DNA of 64,000 nt from Kitasatospora fiedleri (GTDB lineage: Bacteria; Actinomycetota; Actinomycetes; Streptomycetales; Streptomycetaceae): contig NZ_OX419519.1 of the NCBI RefSeq assembly GCF_948472415.1, positions 3,410,001 to 3,474,000 on the forward strand, written 5' to 3'. The position numbers and the translations under genes were made by a program. The notes below the pieces were generated by a model. That model had not been told where the DNA came from. It was given only the letters and a program-made list of their open reading frames with translations, and searched no databases. Positions within the stretch are counted from its first letter, which is position 1. Every line of letters starts with the position of its first letter. This document shows, in pieces, positions 16,408 to 24,536 of the stretch.

Positions 16408-17439
16408 TCAGATCCAGCCGGCCCGGCCCGCCAGCACCCCGGCCTCGAAGCGGCTGCGGGCGCCGAGCCGGCCGGTGAGGTCCGCCATCATCCGCCGCAC
16501 CGTGCGCAGCGAGACGCCGAGCTGACGGGCCGCCACCTGGTCGGTGCTGCCCGCCTCCAGCAGCCGCAGCAGCTCCAGCTCCTGCGCCGTCGGCCCGTCC
16601 TGCTTGCCGGGCCGCACCCCCTCCAGCGGCTGGCCCTGCTGCCAGGACACCTCGAAGAGGTGCACCAGCGCGGCCAGCACCCCGGGCGCGCGCACCATGA
16701 CGGCGCCGACCTTGGTGTTCTTCGGGTCGGCCGGGAGCAGCGCCGTCTCCCGGTCCACGATCAGCATCCGGATCGGCAGCGACGGGATGGTGCGGATCTC
16801 GCCGCCGAGGCCGGCCAGCCAGTGGGCGTACTCGGTGGTGGCGCGGTCGTTGCGGACGCTGTCCAGGTAGAGGGTGCGGATTCGGACACCGGCGGCCAGG
16901 GTCCGCTCGTCCAGCGGGCGGCTGGCGTCCAGCGCCTCCCGGCTCTGCGCGCCGCCCGGCATGAAGGACATCAGCTCCTGCCGCGCCTGCCCGGCCAGTT
17001 CGGCCAGCCGGGCCCGGACCGAGGCCACCTCGTCCAGCCGCTCCAGGCTGAGGTTGCCGCGCTGGCCCCAGTGCGCCGAGTAGACGGCGGCCAGCTCGGC
17101 GGCCTCGCTGCGGGCGTCGGCGAGCTGGGCCTGCTGGGCCCGGATCTCGCTCTCGCGCCGGTTCAGCAGCGCGGCCAGCCCGATCTCGGGGTTGAGCGCG
17201 ACGGGGCCGGCGGAGTCCTCCGGCGCGTACAGCATGGAGAGTTCGGCCAGGCCGTCCAGGCAGGTGCGGACCTCGGTCTCGGCCATCGTGAGGTGGTGGG
17301 CGATCTCGGGGACCCCCCAGCCGGGGCGGGCGACCACCGTGCGGTAGACCTCCAGCAGGTGGTCGTTCAGCCCCAGCAGGGTGGAGAGCCGCCCCTGCTC
17401 CGCTCCGGGTTCTCCCCTGCCGTCGCCCAATGCACGCAT
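16408..17439 (-). CDS. TrmB/LuxR-type transcriptional regulator 1
   Basis: A 343-residue regulator. The N-terminus (about 15-80) is a winged-helix TrmB-like domain (YRTVVARPGWGVPEIAHHLTM). The middle is a ligand or effector region with a coiled segment and the block SLPIRMLIVDRETALLP. The C-terminus is a LuxR-type HTH (LLRLLEAGSTDQVAARQLGVS, written here as its first part only, followed by RTVRRMMADL). The same layout and many identical motifs recur in the protein at 18465, so the two are paralogues. No receiver domain is present. The ATG at 17439 was chosen; GTG codons a few residues upstream are alternatives. Confidence 0.82.
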   Translation of the reverse strand: MRALGDGRGEPGAEQGRLSTLLGLNDHLLEVYRTVVARPGWGVPEIAHHLTMAETEVRTCLDGLAELSMLYAPEDSAGPVALNPEIGLAALLNRRESEIRAQQAQLADARSEAAELAAVYSAHWGQRGNLSLERLDEVASVRARLAELAGQARQELMSFMPGGAQSREALDASRPLDERTLAAGVRIRTLYLDSVRNDRATTEYAHWLAGLGGEIRTIPSLPIRMLIVDRETALLPADPKNTKVGAVMVRAPGVLAALVHLFEVSWQQGQPLEGVRPGKQDGPTAQELELLRLLEAGSTDQVAARQLGVSLRTVRRMMADLTGRLGARSRFEAGVLAGRAGWI

Positions 17440-17580
17440 CTCTCGCACCCTCTCCACGTACACGCCGCGGGCCGCCGCATGTCGAGGGATCTCCCCGCGC
17501 CCGCCGCCCGCAGCGATGGTAGTCGGCGGGGGGCATGCCCACACCAGGGGAGGGTGTCCGGCGGGCCGGACAACACCAGG

Positions 17581-18393
17581 TCAGAGGCCCTCTCCCGCGG
17601 CCGGGGCGCCGTCCACCAGCTCGGCCGGCGGCCGTCCCGGGGCCCGCGCGGCGAGCGCGTGGGACAGCTGCCCCCACCCGGCGGGCGACAGCAGCGCCGC
17701 CGCCTCGTCGGCCCCGCACAGCCGCCACTCGGCCAACTCCCCCGGGTCGAGCCGAATCCGGGCCAGCTCGGGCTCCGCCAGCGGGCCGCCGTCGAAGACC
17801 TGCACCACCCGGGGCCGGTCGCCGGGGCGGTGTACCCAGTCCACGACCAGCAGCCGGCCCGGGACGCGGTCCAGGCCGAGCTCCTCCGCCACCTCCCGGA
17901 CGGCCGCCGCCCGGGGCGTCTCCGCGCCCGCCTCCACGGTGCCGCCGGGCAGCCCCCAGTGCGGGCCGCCCGCCGCGGACCTCAGCCGCACCAGCAGCAC
18001 CCGGCCGTCCGCGTCGGTGAGCACCACCCGGACCTTGGCGACTGCCGCGGGCAGCTCGACCCGGCTCGGCTCCTCCGGGTGGAAGCACAGCTCGTTGCCC
18101 TCGGGATCGGTCACGGACACCCGCGGCCCGCCCGCGCCGTCCACCGCCCGCACCCCGGCCCGCCCCCGCAGCACCGCCACGTCCGGCACCACCAGGTCGA
18201 GCCGGACCCGGCCACCGCCCTCGCCCGGCCCGACCGGCCGGAAGCACAGCCCCGGCAGCCCCGGCGCCCCCGGCAGCGCGACCCGCACCCGCCCCGCCTC
18301 CTCCTCGACCGCCGCCCCGCCGAGCAGGTCGGCCCAGAACCCGGCCAGTTCGCGGGGGTTGCGGGCCGGTACCACGATCCGTGACAGCTGCAT
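17581..18393 (-). CDS. VOC (glyoxalase-like) domain fused to a Nudix hydrolase
   Basis: A 270-residue fusion. Residues 1 to about 118 form a VOC/glyoxalase-like module (IVVPARNPRELAGFWADLLG and VTDPEGNELCFHP). Residues about 120-255 form a Nudix domain with the full box GTVEAGAETPRAAAVREVAEELGL spread over about 165-188 (Gly, Glu, REVAEE). Nudix enzymes hydrolyse nucleoside diphosphate derivatives; VOC domains bind small molecules or act on them. The substrate is unknown. It lies between the two paralogous regulators, which suggests it belongs to the regulatory block or is a resistance or sensing enzyme. Confidence 0.8.
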   Translation of the reverse strand: MQLSRIVVPARNPRELAGFWADLLGGAAVEEEAGRVRVALPGAPGLPGLCFRPVGPGEGGGRVRLDLVVPDVAVLRGRAGVRAVDGAGGPRVSVTDPEGNELCFHPEEPSRVELPAAVAKVRVVLTDADGRVLLVRLRSAAGGPHWGLPGGTVEAGAETPRAAAVREVAEELGLDRVPGRLLVVDWVHRPGDRPRVVQVFDGGPLAEPELARIRLDPGELAEWRLCGADEAAALLSPAGWGQLSHALAARAPGRPPAELVDGAPAAGEGL

Positions 18394-18464
18394 GCGGGGA
18401 GGGTAACGGGTGCCCGGGGGCGCTCCCCGGCGAGGCCGCCGCGGTTCGCCGTGGTTCGGCGCGG

Positions 18465-19448
18465 TCAGCGCAGCCAGGAGAGCTCGGCGGCGCGGGCACC
18501 GGCCTGGAACCGGCTGCGGGCCTCCAGGAGGTCCATCACCTCGGAGATCAGCCGCCTGACGGTGCGTTCGGAGATGCCGAGCTTGCGGGCCGCGACCACG
18601 TCGGTGTCGCCCTGGTGGAGGATTCGCAGCAGGGCGTAGTGCTGGCCCGACAGGCCGTTCCGGTCCCGGCTCCTGGTGTCGCCGAGCGGGGTGGCACCCG
18701 ACCAGACCAGGTCGAACAGGGCGCACATAGCGGCGATCGCGCCCTTGCCGTACAGCACGGTCGCGGTGTCGCTGCGCTCGGGATCGAGCGGGACGATGGC
18801 GGCCTCGCGGTCCACGACGATCATCCGCATCGGCAGCGAGGGCACGGTCCGCACCTGGCCGCCCCGCTCGCCCAGCCAGCGGGCGTAGTCGGTGGTGGGC
18901 TGGTGGTTGCGCACCGAGTCCAGGAAGATGGTGCGCAGTTCGACGCCGCGCAGCAGCAGTTCCTCGTCGAGCGGGCGGCTGGACCGGCGGGCGGACTCGC
19001 TCTGCCCGCCGCCGGGGATGAACGCCAGCACCTGGGAGTGGGTGCGCGCGCCGAGTTCGGCCAGCCGGTCGCGAATGGCGTCCACGCCGACCAGGTCCTC
19101 GGTCTGGGTGAAGCGCCGGCCGGAGGCCGACTCGGCGCGGATCACCTCGAAGGCGGCCTGGGCCCGTTCCACCTCCTGCCGGTGGGCGAGGAGTTCCGCC
19201 TCCCGGTGGGCGAGCAGGGTCTTGAGGCCGAGTTCCGGGATCACCGGACGCATGGTGAGCGGGTCGTCCCAGGAGGAGCGGAGCAGCGAGAGCCGGGTGA
19301 GCTCCTGGTAGGCGGAGCGGACCTCGCCCCCGGACAGGTCGAGTTCGGCGGACAGGTCGGCCGCGGGTGCCTCGGGGTTGCGCAGCAGCGCCTGGTAGAC
19401 CCGGCTCGCCGCCTCGCTCAGGCCGAACGACTTCAGCTCGGCCTGCAT
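18465..19448 (-). CDS. TrmB/LuxR-type transcriptional regulator 2
   Basis: A 327-residue paralogue of the regulator at 16408. It has an N-terminal TrmB-like winged helix (LSEAASRVYQALLRNPEAPA), a coiled segment, the central block LDSVRNHQPTTDYARWLGE with SLPMRMIVVDREAAIVPLD, and a C-terminal LuxR HTH (ARKLGISERTVRRLISEV). The ATG at 19448 gives the family start. A near-consensus DasR operator lies 95-110 bp upstream, so N-acetylglucosamine availability may gate its expression and, through it, the flanking biosynthetic arms. Confidence 0.84.
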   Translation of the reverse strand: MQAELKSFGLSEAASRVYQALLRNPEAPAADLSAELDLSGGEVRSAYQELTRLSLLRSSWDDPLTMRPVIPELGLKTLLAHREAELLAHRQEVERAQAAFEVIRAESASGRRFTQTEDLVGVDAIRDRLAELGARTHSQVLAFIPGGGQSESARRSSRPLDEELLLRGVELRTIFLDSVRNHQPTTDYARWLGERGGQVRTVPSLPMRMIVVDREAAIVPLDPERSDTATVLYGKGAIAAMCALFDLVWSGATPLGDTRSRDRNGLSGQHYALLRILHQGDTDVVAARKLGISERTVRRLISEVMDLLEARSRFQAGARAAELSWLR

Positions 19449-19542
19449 GTCAGGACGCGTCCGGTGTGCGGCGTATTCGATCGAAGCCGTTCATCATGCG
19501 CATGGTATCCCCCACCTTCCGACCAACATGATCGCCCGCGGT

Positions 19543-19558
19543 GTAGGTCTAGACCACT
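19543..19558. promoter_or_regulatory. DasR-responsive element (dre)-like site
   Basis: GTAGGTCTAGACCACT matches the known DasR operator A(G/C)TGGTCTAGACCA(G/C)T at 14 of 16 positions, with the GGTCTAGACC core perfect. It is in the 156-bp gap upstream of regulator 2, so DasR should repress that gene until glucosamine-6-phosphate or a related signal accumulates. The msiK and AA10 genes in this window carry comparable sites. Confidence 0.65.
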
Positions 19559-19604
19559 GGTGCACGTGGTGTCAAAGGTTTCGCCGAAGTTCCCAGCGGA
19601 TTGC

Positions 19605-20789
19605 TCAGCCCGCGAGATAGCGGTCCAGTCGGCCGATCGGATTCACCGGTTTCCAGGTCATGTAAGGGATTTCGTCGTTCCGCCGGGCTTCGTCCGGTTG
19701 GAGCGCCTTGACCGGATGGTGCAGGTGCACCATGAAATCGTCGTAGCTGTACAGCGCGGTCGCCGCCTGCAGCCGCAGCACCAGGTCCACGTCCTCGCCG
19801 CCCCAGCTCTCGTACCGCTCGTCCATCCCGCCGATCCGGTCGAACACCTCCCGGGTCAGCCACACGCAGCCGCCCACCGGTCGGCGCATCCAGAACCCGC
19901 GCAGCCCGGCCGGATCGAGCGCCGGCGCCCCGTCCGGGCCCCGGGCGTGCACCGCCCGCCGGCTGGACTCCTCGTCCAGGTACAGCATGTCGCGGTACGG
20001 CAGGAAGGCGCCCGTGCCCGGGGCGCGGAACCGCTCCAGGCTCCGGGCGACGAAGCCGCGGTCGGGCAGCAGGTCGGCGTCGAAGACGCAGACGGTCTCG
20101 GCCTCCACCGCGGAGTTGGCCACGCCGGCGTTCACCACCCAGGCCTTGTTGAAGGCGCCGGGGTGCGGCGCGAACAGGTACTCGTCGGCCGCCCCCGCGA
20201 TCTCCGCCCGGCGGCGCGGCACCTCGTCCGCCTCGACCACCGTCACCGTGTACCCGCCCGGCACCGGTTCCTGGTCGCGCAGCGCGGCCAGGCAGGCCAG
20301 CAGGTTGCGCAGCCGGTGCCCGTCCGCGCCGCGGTCCCGGAACGGCACCACCACCTGCGCGGCCCGGCCCGGGGCGGTGGTCCGGGCCGCAGCCCCGGTG
20401 CCGGGCCGGTCGGCCGGGGCGGGCCGGAGGTCCGGTTCGACGGCCGCGCCCAAGTGGTGGCCGATCCGGCCGCGCTGCGCCGTCCGCCAGGCCAGCTCGG
20501 TCAGCGGCAGCATCCGCTCGGGGAACTTCTCGATCATCGGGACCAGCGCGGCCACCAGGGCGCGGTGGTGCTCGGGCCGCTCCGGTTCGGCCAGCAGCCG
20601 CCGGGCGGCCGGGGCGAACGGCGCGGCGTCCTCGTCACCCGCGAGCCGGGCCAGTTCCTCGGTCAGCGGCTGCGTGCGGTACCAGTGGTACGGGTTGGCG
20701 GCCCGCGCGTGCGGGTCCGCATGGATCACCAGCGCGTCCGCGACGAGGCGGGCCGCGACCGGCGGGTCGGTGGCGCGAAGCCAGGACAT
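19605..20789 (-). CDS. Glycosyltransferase family 2-like (GT-A fold) with N-terminal extension
   Basis: A 394-residue protein starting at the ATG at 20789. Residues about 1-150 are an unassigned helical region. Residues about 165-390 are a GT-A glycosyltransferase of the galactosyltransferase/chondroitin-synthase type: VVVPFRDRGADGHRLRNL, the metal-binding VCVFDADLLPD, FWMRRPVGGCVWLTREVFDRIGGMDE (split here as FWMRRPVGGCVWL and FDRIGGMDE) and SWGGEDVDLVLRL. It should transfer a sugar from a nucleotide-activated donor. Its neighbours include a PIG-L deacetylase and a NodA-like acyltransferase on the other arm, pointing to assembly of an acylated amino-sugar compound. Confidence 0.82.
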   Translation of the reverse strand: MSWLRATDPPVAARLVADALVIHADPHARAANPYHWYRTQPLTEELARLAGDEDAAPFAPAARRLLAEPERPEHHRALVAALVPMIEKFPERMLPLTELAWRTAQRGRIGHHLGAAVEPDLRPAPADRPGTGAAARTTAPGRAAQVVVPFRDRGADGHRLRNLLACLAALRDQEPVPGGYTVTVVEADEVPRRRAEIAGAADEYLFAPHPGAFNKAWVVNAGVANSAVEAETVCVFDADLLPDRGFVARSLERFRAPGTGAFLPYRDMLYLDEESSRRAVHARGPDGAPALDPAGLRGFWMRRPVGGCVWLTREVFDRIGGMDERYESWGGEDVDLVLRLQAATALYSYDDFMVHLHHPVKALQPDEARRNDEIPYMTWKPVNPIGRLDRYLAG

Positions 20790-20806
20790 GGTGGTCTCCG
20801 AATTCC

Positions 20807-21976
20807 TCACGGGCAATGGGTCGGTGGTACGGGCCGGCCGCCCCGGTGGGACGGCCCAGCGGCCCCCGGTCCGCCGCACGGCGGCTCCTCCGCGGGCAGG
20901 TCGCGCAATTCCTCGGACGGCCAGCGCTCCACCCCGTGGTGTGCGCGCAGCCGGGCCCCGACGCCGACCGCCCGCCAGAGCACGTCGGTGAGCTCGTCGG
21001 TCCAGGCGTCCGGCCAGTCCGGGGCCGGCACCGGGCCGGCCGCGTCCAGGACGGCGCCGCACAGGCAGGGGCGCAGCTCCAGCGCCGAGGTCTCGGCGGG
21101 CGCGCGGCCCAGGACGGTGCCCAGCGCCAGCCCGTAGCGGACCACTTCGGTGAGCGGCAGTATCCGCTCGCGCTCGACGGGCGGCGGCCGGTCGGTGATC
21201 GCCACGAACGCCGCGGCCGGGGCCGCACCCGGCCAGTTCCGGCCGGACCGGGCCATGTACCGGCTCCAGGACGCCCGCCGCCAAGTGCCGGCGGCAGGGT
21301 CCCACAGCGAGATCCGGGCCCGTCCGGCGTGCAGGCGCGGCAGCACCTCGGGCAGCGGGCTGACCCGGTCGGCGAGCGGGCCGCCGAACGGCCGCTCGGG
21401 CGGCCCGGCGCACACCTCGGCCGAGGGCCGGGGCGGGGCGCCGGGCGCGGCCCGGAGCGTGGCCAGGCCGCCGGCGTGGACCAGCGTGTCCAGCCGGTGC
21501 CGCCGGGCGAACTCCGGCAGCAGGCCGTCGGGGGAGCCGCCCGCGGCCAGCGCCGCGTCCGCGAAGCCGGAGAACGCGAGCGCCAGGTCGGACGGCAACA
21601 GGACGGCGGTCGGCGGCAGGCAGTCCTGCGGCACCGCGGCGGCCCAGCCGCAGCCGCGCAGCGCCGCCAGCCGGGCCGCACCCGCGTTCCACGAGTCGGG
21701 CTCCACGTGCAGCGCAAGGGCGGCGCGCGGGTGTCCGGCCACCGCCCGGGCGAGTTCGGCGGTGAACGCGGGCGCCAGCTCGGCGGTGTCCCGGACCACC
21801 AGGTGGTGCGTCGAGCCGGTCGTGGCCGCGGCCCGCCAGGCCCGGACGGGGACGCCCGCCGGGTCGCCGCGGACCACCCGGACCGGACCGAGTCCGCGCA
21901 GCCGGGCGGTCAGCGCCGCCACCGCCTCCGGGCGGGCCACCCCGCCCGCCACCGCCACGCTGACGACGGGCGTCAC
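20807..21976 (-). CDS. Glycosyltransferase-like protein, apparently degenerate paralogue
   Basis: A 389-residue protein with a GTG start overlapping the LLM-enzyme stop (GTGA). The N-terminal 190 residues align with the protein at 28570: THHLVVRDTAELAPAFTAEL here against THHLVLQDDIALCRDF there, followed in both by a W-N segment and an AGW or CGW segment. The acidic QDD motif is replaced by RDT, so metal-dependent transfer may be lost. The C-terminal half (SLWDPAAGTWRRASWSRYM and onward) is of unknown function. It may be a non-catalytic partner of one of the glycosyltransferases. Confidence 0.65.
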   Translation of the reverse strand: MTPVVSVAVAGGVARPEAVAALTARLRGLGPVRVVRGDPAGVPVRAWRAAATTGSTHHLVVRDTAELAPAFTAELARAVAGHPRAALALHVEPDSWNAGAARLAALRGCGWAAAVPQDCLPPTAVLLPSDLALAFSGFADAALAAGGSPDGLLPEFARRHRLDTLVHAGGLATLRAAPGAPPRPSAEVCAGPPERPFGGPLADRVSPLPEVLPRLHAGRARISLWDPAAGTWRRASWSRYMARSGRNWPGAAPAAAFVAITDRPPPVERERILPLTEVVRYGLALGTVLGRAPAETSALELRPCLCGAVLDAAGPVPAPDWPDAWTDELTDVLWRAVGVGARLRAHHGVERWPSEELRDLPAEEPPCGGPGAAGPSHRGGRPVPPTHCP

Positions 21977-22866
21977 GGCGCGGTGCGGGCCGGGGTCGCG
22001 CCGACCGGGACGGGGTCGGCCAGTTCCCGGGTCCGTTCGGCCAGCACGGCCAACTGCCGCCCGCTCAGGTCGTCGAACGGCAGGTGGAGGACCAGCCGTT
22101 CCAGACCGTCCCGGACGTACCGCTCCAGCAGCGGCCCGAGCAGCCGGGCGCCGACCTCGACCACCGTGATCCGGCCCAGGTCGCGCACCCCGACCGGCCG
22201 GTTCCGGTCCGCGGTGCTGACCGCGAGGCTGAGCTGCATGGTGCGGGGCAGCGCAGCGGCCCCGGCGGAGGGCGGGCCGCCCGCGTCGGACAGCCGCTCC
22301 GGCGCCAGGCCGGGCACCATCAGGCCGTCCAGGTACGGCCCGAGCGCGGACAGCACGCCCGGGTCGCCGCTGGCCAGCAGCAGCGGCGGGGCCTGGAAGC
22401 CGGGGGGCTTCTCGAACCGCACGGTGTCGGGCAGGCCGCGGCCGTCCCGGCGCAGCACGTCGTCCAGGGTGCGCACGGTCTCCAGCAGGTTCTGCCGCCG
22501 GGTCTGCGGGTCCAGTCCGTACAGCGCGTTGACGTTGGCCCGGGAGCCCGCGCCGATCCCCAGGACCAGCCGGTTGCCGGAAAGCTGCTGGAGCATCACC
22601 ACCGAGCGGGCCATGCTCAGCGGGTGCCGGTAGCCGGCGCACAGGATCGCGGTGCCGAACTCCTCGAAGGGCAGTCCGGTGCCCATCGCGTGGGCCAGGT
22701 CGGCGACCGGGTCGCCGGCCACCGCGCGGTCCGCGCCGTCGTTCTCGGTCAGCGTGACGTCGCGGGTCCACACCCCGGTGAAGCCGAGCTCCGCCGCCTC
22801 GTACAGGTGGCGCCGACCGTGCTGCCAGGGGTCGTCGTACAACGGGAGCAGGATGCCGGTCCTCAC
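21973..22866 (-). CDS. LLM-class flavin-dependent oxidoreductase
   Basis: A 297-residue luciferase-like monooxygenase-fold protein. Visible features are the N-terminal GILLPLYDD strand, EAAELGFTGVWTRD, the SMARSVVMLQQLSGNR helix and RLVLGIGAGSR. Members use FMNH2 or reduced F420. A dedicated FMN reductase is encoded at 23976, so a two-component FMNH2-dependent oxygenase is the best guess, with the aminopyrimidine made by RibA and RibD, or a later intermediate, as possible substrate. The GTG at 22866 overlaps the ribD stop by 4 bp. Confidence 0.85.
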   Translation of the reverse strand: MRTGILLPLYDDPWQHGRRHLYEAAELGFTGVWTRDVTLTENDGADRAVAGDPVADLAHAMGTGLPFEEFGTAILCAGYRHPLSMARSVVMLQQLSGNRLVLGIGAGSRANVNALYGLDPQTRRQNLLETVRTLDDVLRRDGRGLPDTVRFEKPPGFQAPPLLLASGDPGVLSALGPYLDGLMVPGLAPERLSDAGGPPSAGAAALPRTMQLSLAVSTADRNRPVGVRDLGRITVVEVGARLLGPLLERYVRDGLERLVLHLPFDDLSGRQLAVLAERTRELADPVPVGATPARTAP

Positions 22867-23972
22867 CGCGACCACCCGCCCGACCCGATCGACCCGGTGG
22901 GGACCGCGGAAACCCGCAGGTCGGGTCCGACCCGCTCGGCGGACCGGAACTCCCAGCGCAGCGCCCCGGCGATGCTCCCGATGCCAAGGTCGCCGAGCGG
23001 AGCGGGCCCGGCACCGAGCAGCGCGGGCGCCAGGTGGCCCACCGCCTCGTCCACGCACCCGGCGGCCAGGAGCCGAGCCGCGGTGCGCGGACCGCCCTCG
23101 ACCAGCACCGAGCGGACGCCCAGGCCGAGCAGGGCGGACAGCAGCGCTCGCGGGTCGACCTGCCCGGCGGAGGACCCGACGGGCAGCAGGTCCGCACCGG
23201 GCGGTGCGGCGGCGGTCGCGAACCGCTCCGGCACGGCCAGCACGGTCCGCGCCGACCCGTCGAACACCCGCGCCGTCGCGGGCAGCCGGGCCGGGTCGGA
23301 GGCCACCACCACCCGCACCGGGGCGGGGCCGGCCACTCCGTGCCGCACCCCCAGGTGCGGGTCATCGGCGCGGACCGTGCCCGCCCCGACCAGCACCGCG
23401 TCGTGCCGGGTCCGCAGCAGGTGGGCCTCGGAGCGAGCCGCCCCGGAGGTGATCCAGCGCGAGCTGCCGTCTGCGGCGGCGATCCGGCCGTCCAGGGTCG
23501 TCCCGAACTTCCAGGTCACCCAGGGCCGGCGCCGGGTGGCGCCGGTCAGCCAGTAGCGGTTCGCCCACGCCGCCTCGGCGGCCAGCAGCCCGCCCTCGAC
23601 GGCGACCCCGGCGGCGGCCAGCGCCGCCGCTCCGCCCGCGGCCGACGGCGTCGGGTCGGCCACCGCGTACACCACCCGGGCCACCCCGGCAGCCCGCAGC
23701 GCCTCGGCGCACGGGCCGGTGCGGCCGGTGTGGGCGCACGGTTCGAGGGTCACCACGGCGGTGCCGCCGCGGGCCCGGGGGCCGGCAGCGGCCAGGGCCA
23801 CCACCTCGGCGTGGGGCTCGCCGTCGCGCAGGTGCGACCCCTCGCCGGCCACCCTCAGCCGCTCGTCCAGGACGACGCAGCCCACCGTGGGATTGGTGCC
23901 GGTCCGTCCCAGCCGCTCGGCGGCGAGCTCCACGGCCCGCCGCATGGCGCTCTGCTCGGCCCGCTCGCGCAC
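22863..23972 (-). CDS. ribD: Bifunctional pyrimidine deaminase / reductase (RibD-like)
   Basis: A 369-residue protein with both RibD domains. The deaminase carries the zinc site HAEVV (54-58) and PCAHTGRTGPC (78-88). The reductase has KFGTTLDGRIAAADG and the C-terminal VLVEGGPRTAARLL. It converts the GTP cyclohydrolase II product to 5-amino-6-(5-phosphoribitylamino)uracil. There is no ribH, ribE or ribF here, so the intermediate is probably diverted from flavin synthesis, as in toxoflavin-type clusters. The start is the GTG at 23972, 3 bp after the FMN reductase stop. Confidence 0.93.
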   Translation of the reverse strand: MRERAEQSAMRRAVELAAERLGRTGTNPTVGCVVLDERLRVAGEGSHLRDGEPHAEVVALAAAGPRARGGTAVVTLEPCAHTGRTGPCAEALRAAGVARVVYAVADPTPSAAGGAAALAAAGVAVEGGLLAAEAAWANRYWLTGATRRRPWVTWKFGTTLDGRIAAADGSSRWITSGAARSEAHLLRTRHDAVLVGAGTVRADDPHLGVRHGVAGPAPVRVVVASDPARLPATARVFDGSARTVLAVPERFATAAAPPGADLLPVGSSAGQVDPRALLSALLGLGVRSVLVEGGPRTAARLLAAGCVDEAVGHLAPALLGAGPAPLGDLGIGSIAGALRWEFRSAERVGPDLRVSAVPTGSIGSGGWSR

Positions 23973-23975
23973 GGC

Positions 23976-24494
23976 CTACACCCCCGCCGGGGCGCGGAAC
24001 GCCGCGCCCAGCCGCAGCAGTTCACCGGCGACCAGGACGCACCGGTCGGCCAGTTCGGCATCCGGTCCGGTCGGCGCACCGCCGACCGCGTGGAAGTCGT
24101 CCGGACAGCCGGCGACCTGGGTGGGCACCACCCAGGCACCCATCGCCCGTGCCACCGTGCGCAGTTGGTCGCACACCACGTTGCCGGTGCGCGGCCCGCT
24201 GCCGTGCGCGGCGACCGCGACCGGCTTGTCAACGAACGCGTCGCCCGGCAGCCGGTCCAGCACCGCCTTGAGCAGTGCCGAGTAGCCGCCGTGGTAGACC
24301 GGAGAGACCAGTACCACCGCCTCCGCCCGGGCGATGCGCTCGCGCAGCCCCGCCTGGTCGGCCGCTGCGGGGTCCCCGGCGGGCACCGTCTCGGTGTCCG
24401 CCCCGGCCGACTCCAGCGCGTCGGCGATCGCCCGGGAGAGCGCCGCCGTGTAGGAGTCCACGCGCTCGCTGCCCATCAGTATCAGTGTTCCCAT
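23976..24494 (-). CDS. NAD(P)H-dependent FMN reductase
   Basis: A 172-residue flavodoxin-like protein of the NADPH-dependent FMN reductase family: LILMGSERVDSYTAALSRAI at the phosphate-binding turn, VLVSPVYHGGYSALLKAVLD in the middle and VAVAAHGSGPRTGN later. It should supply reduced FMN to the LLM-class oxidoreductase two genes downstream. It sits between ribA (42-bp gap) and ribD (3-bp gap), in one operon. Confidence 0.88.
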   Translation of the reverse strand: MGTLILMGSERVDSYTAALSRAIADALESAGADTETVPAGDPAAADQAGLRERIARAEAVVLVSPVYHGGYSALLKAVLDRLPGDAFVDKPVAVAAHGSGPRTGNVVCDQLRTVARAMGAWVVPTQVAGCPDDFHAVGGAPTGPDAELADRCVLVAGELLRLGAAFRAPAGV

Positions 24495-24536
24495 GCCGTC
24501 CTCCTGGTCGTCCTGGTCGTCCTGCTCGGGGGCGGG

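Noticed and set aside
17549..17577. GTGTCCGG-like partial dyad as a shared operator with 7782-7797
   Set aside because: The two sites share only a short core, and this one is at the end of the VOC-Nudix gene; more likely part of a weak terminator.
15929..18499. An 856-residue open frame on the minus strand
   Set aside because: Its composition is Gly/Arg/Ala noise over two other genes; only the last 130-150 residues have a protein-like pattern.
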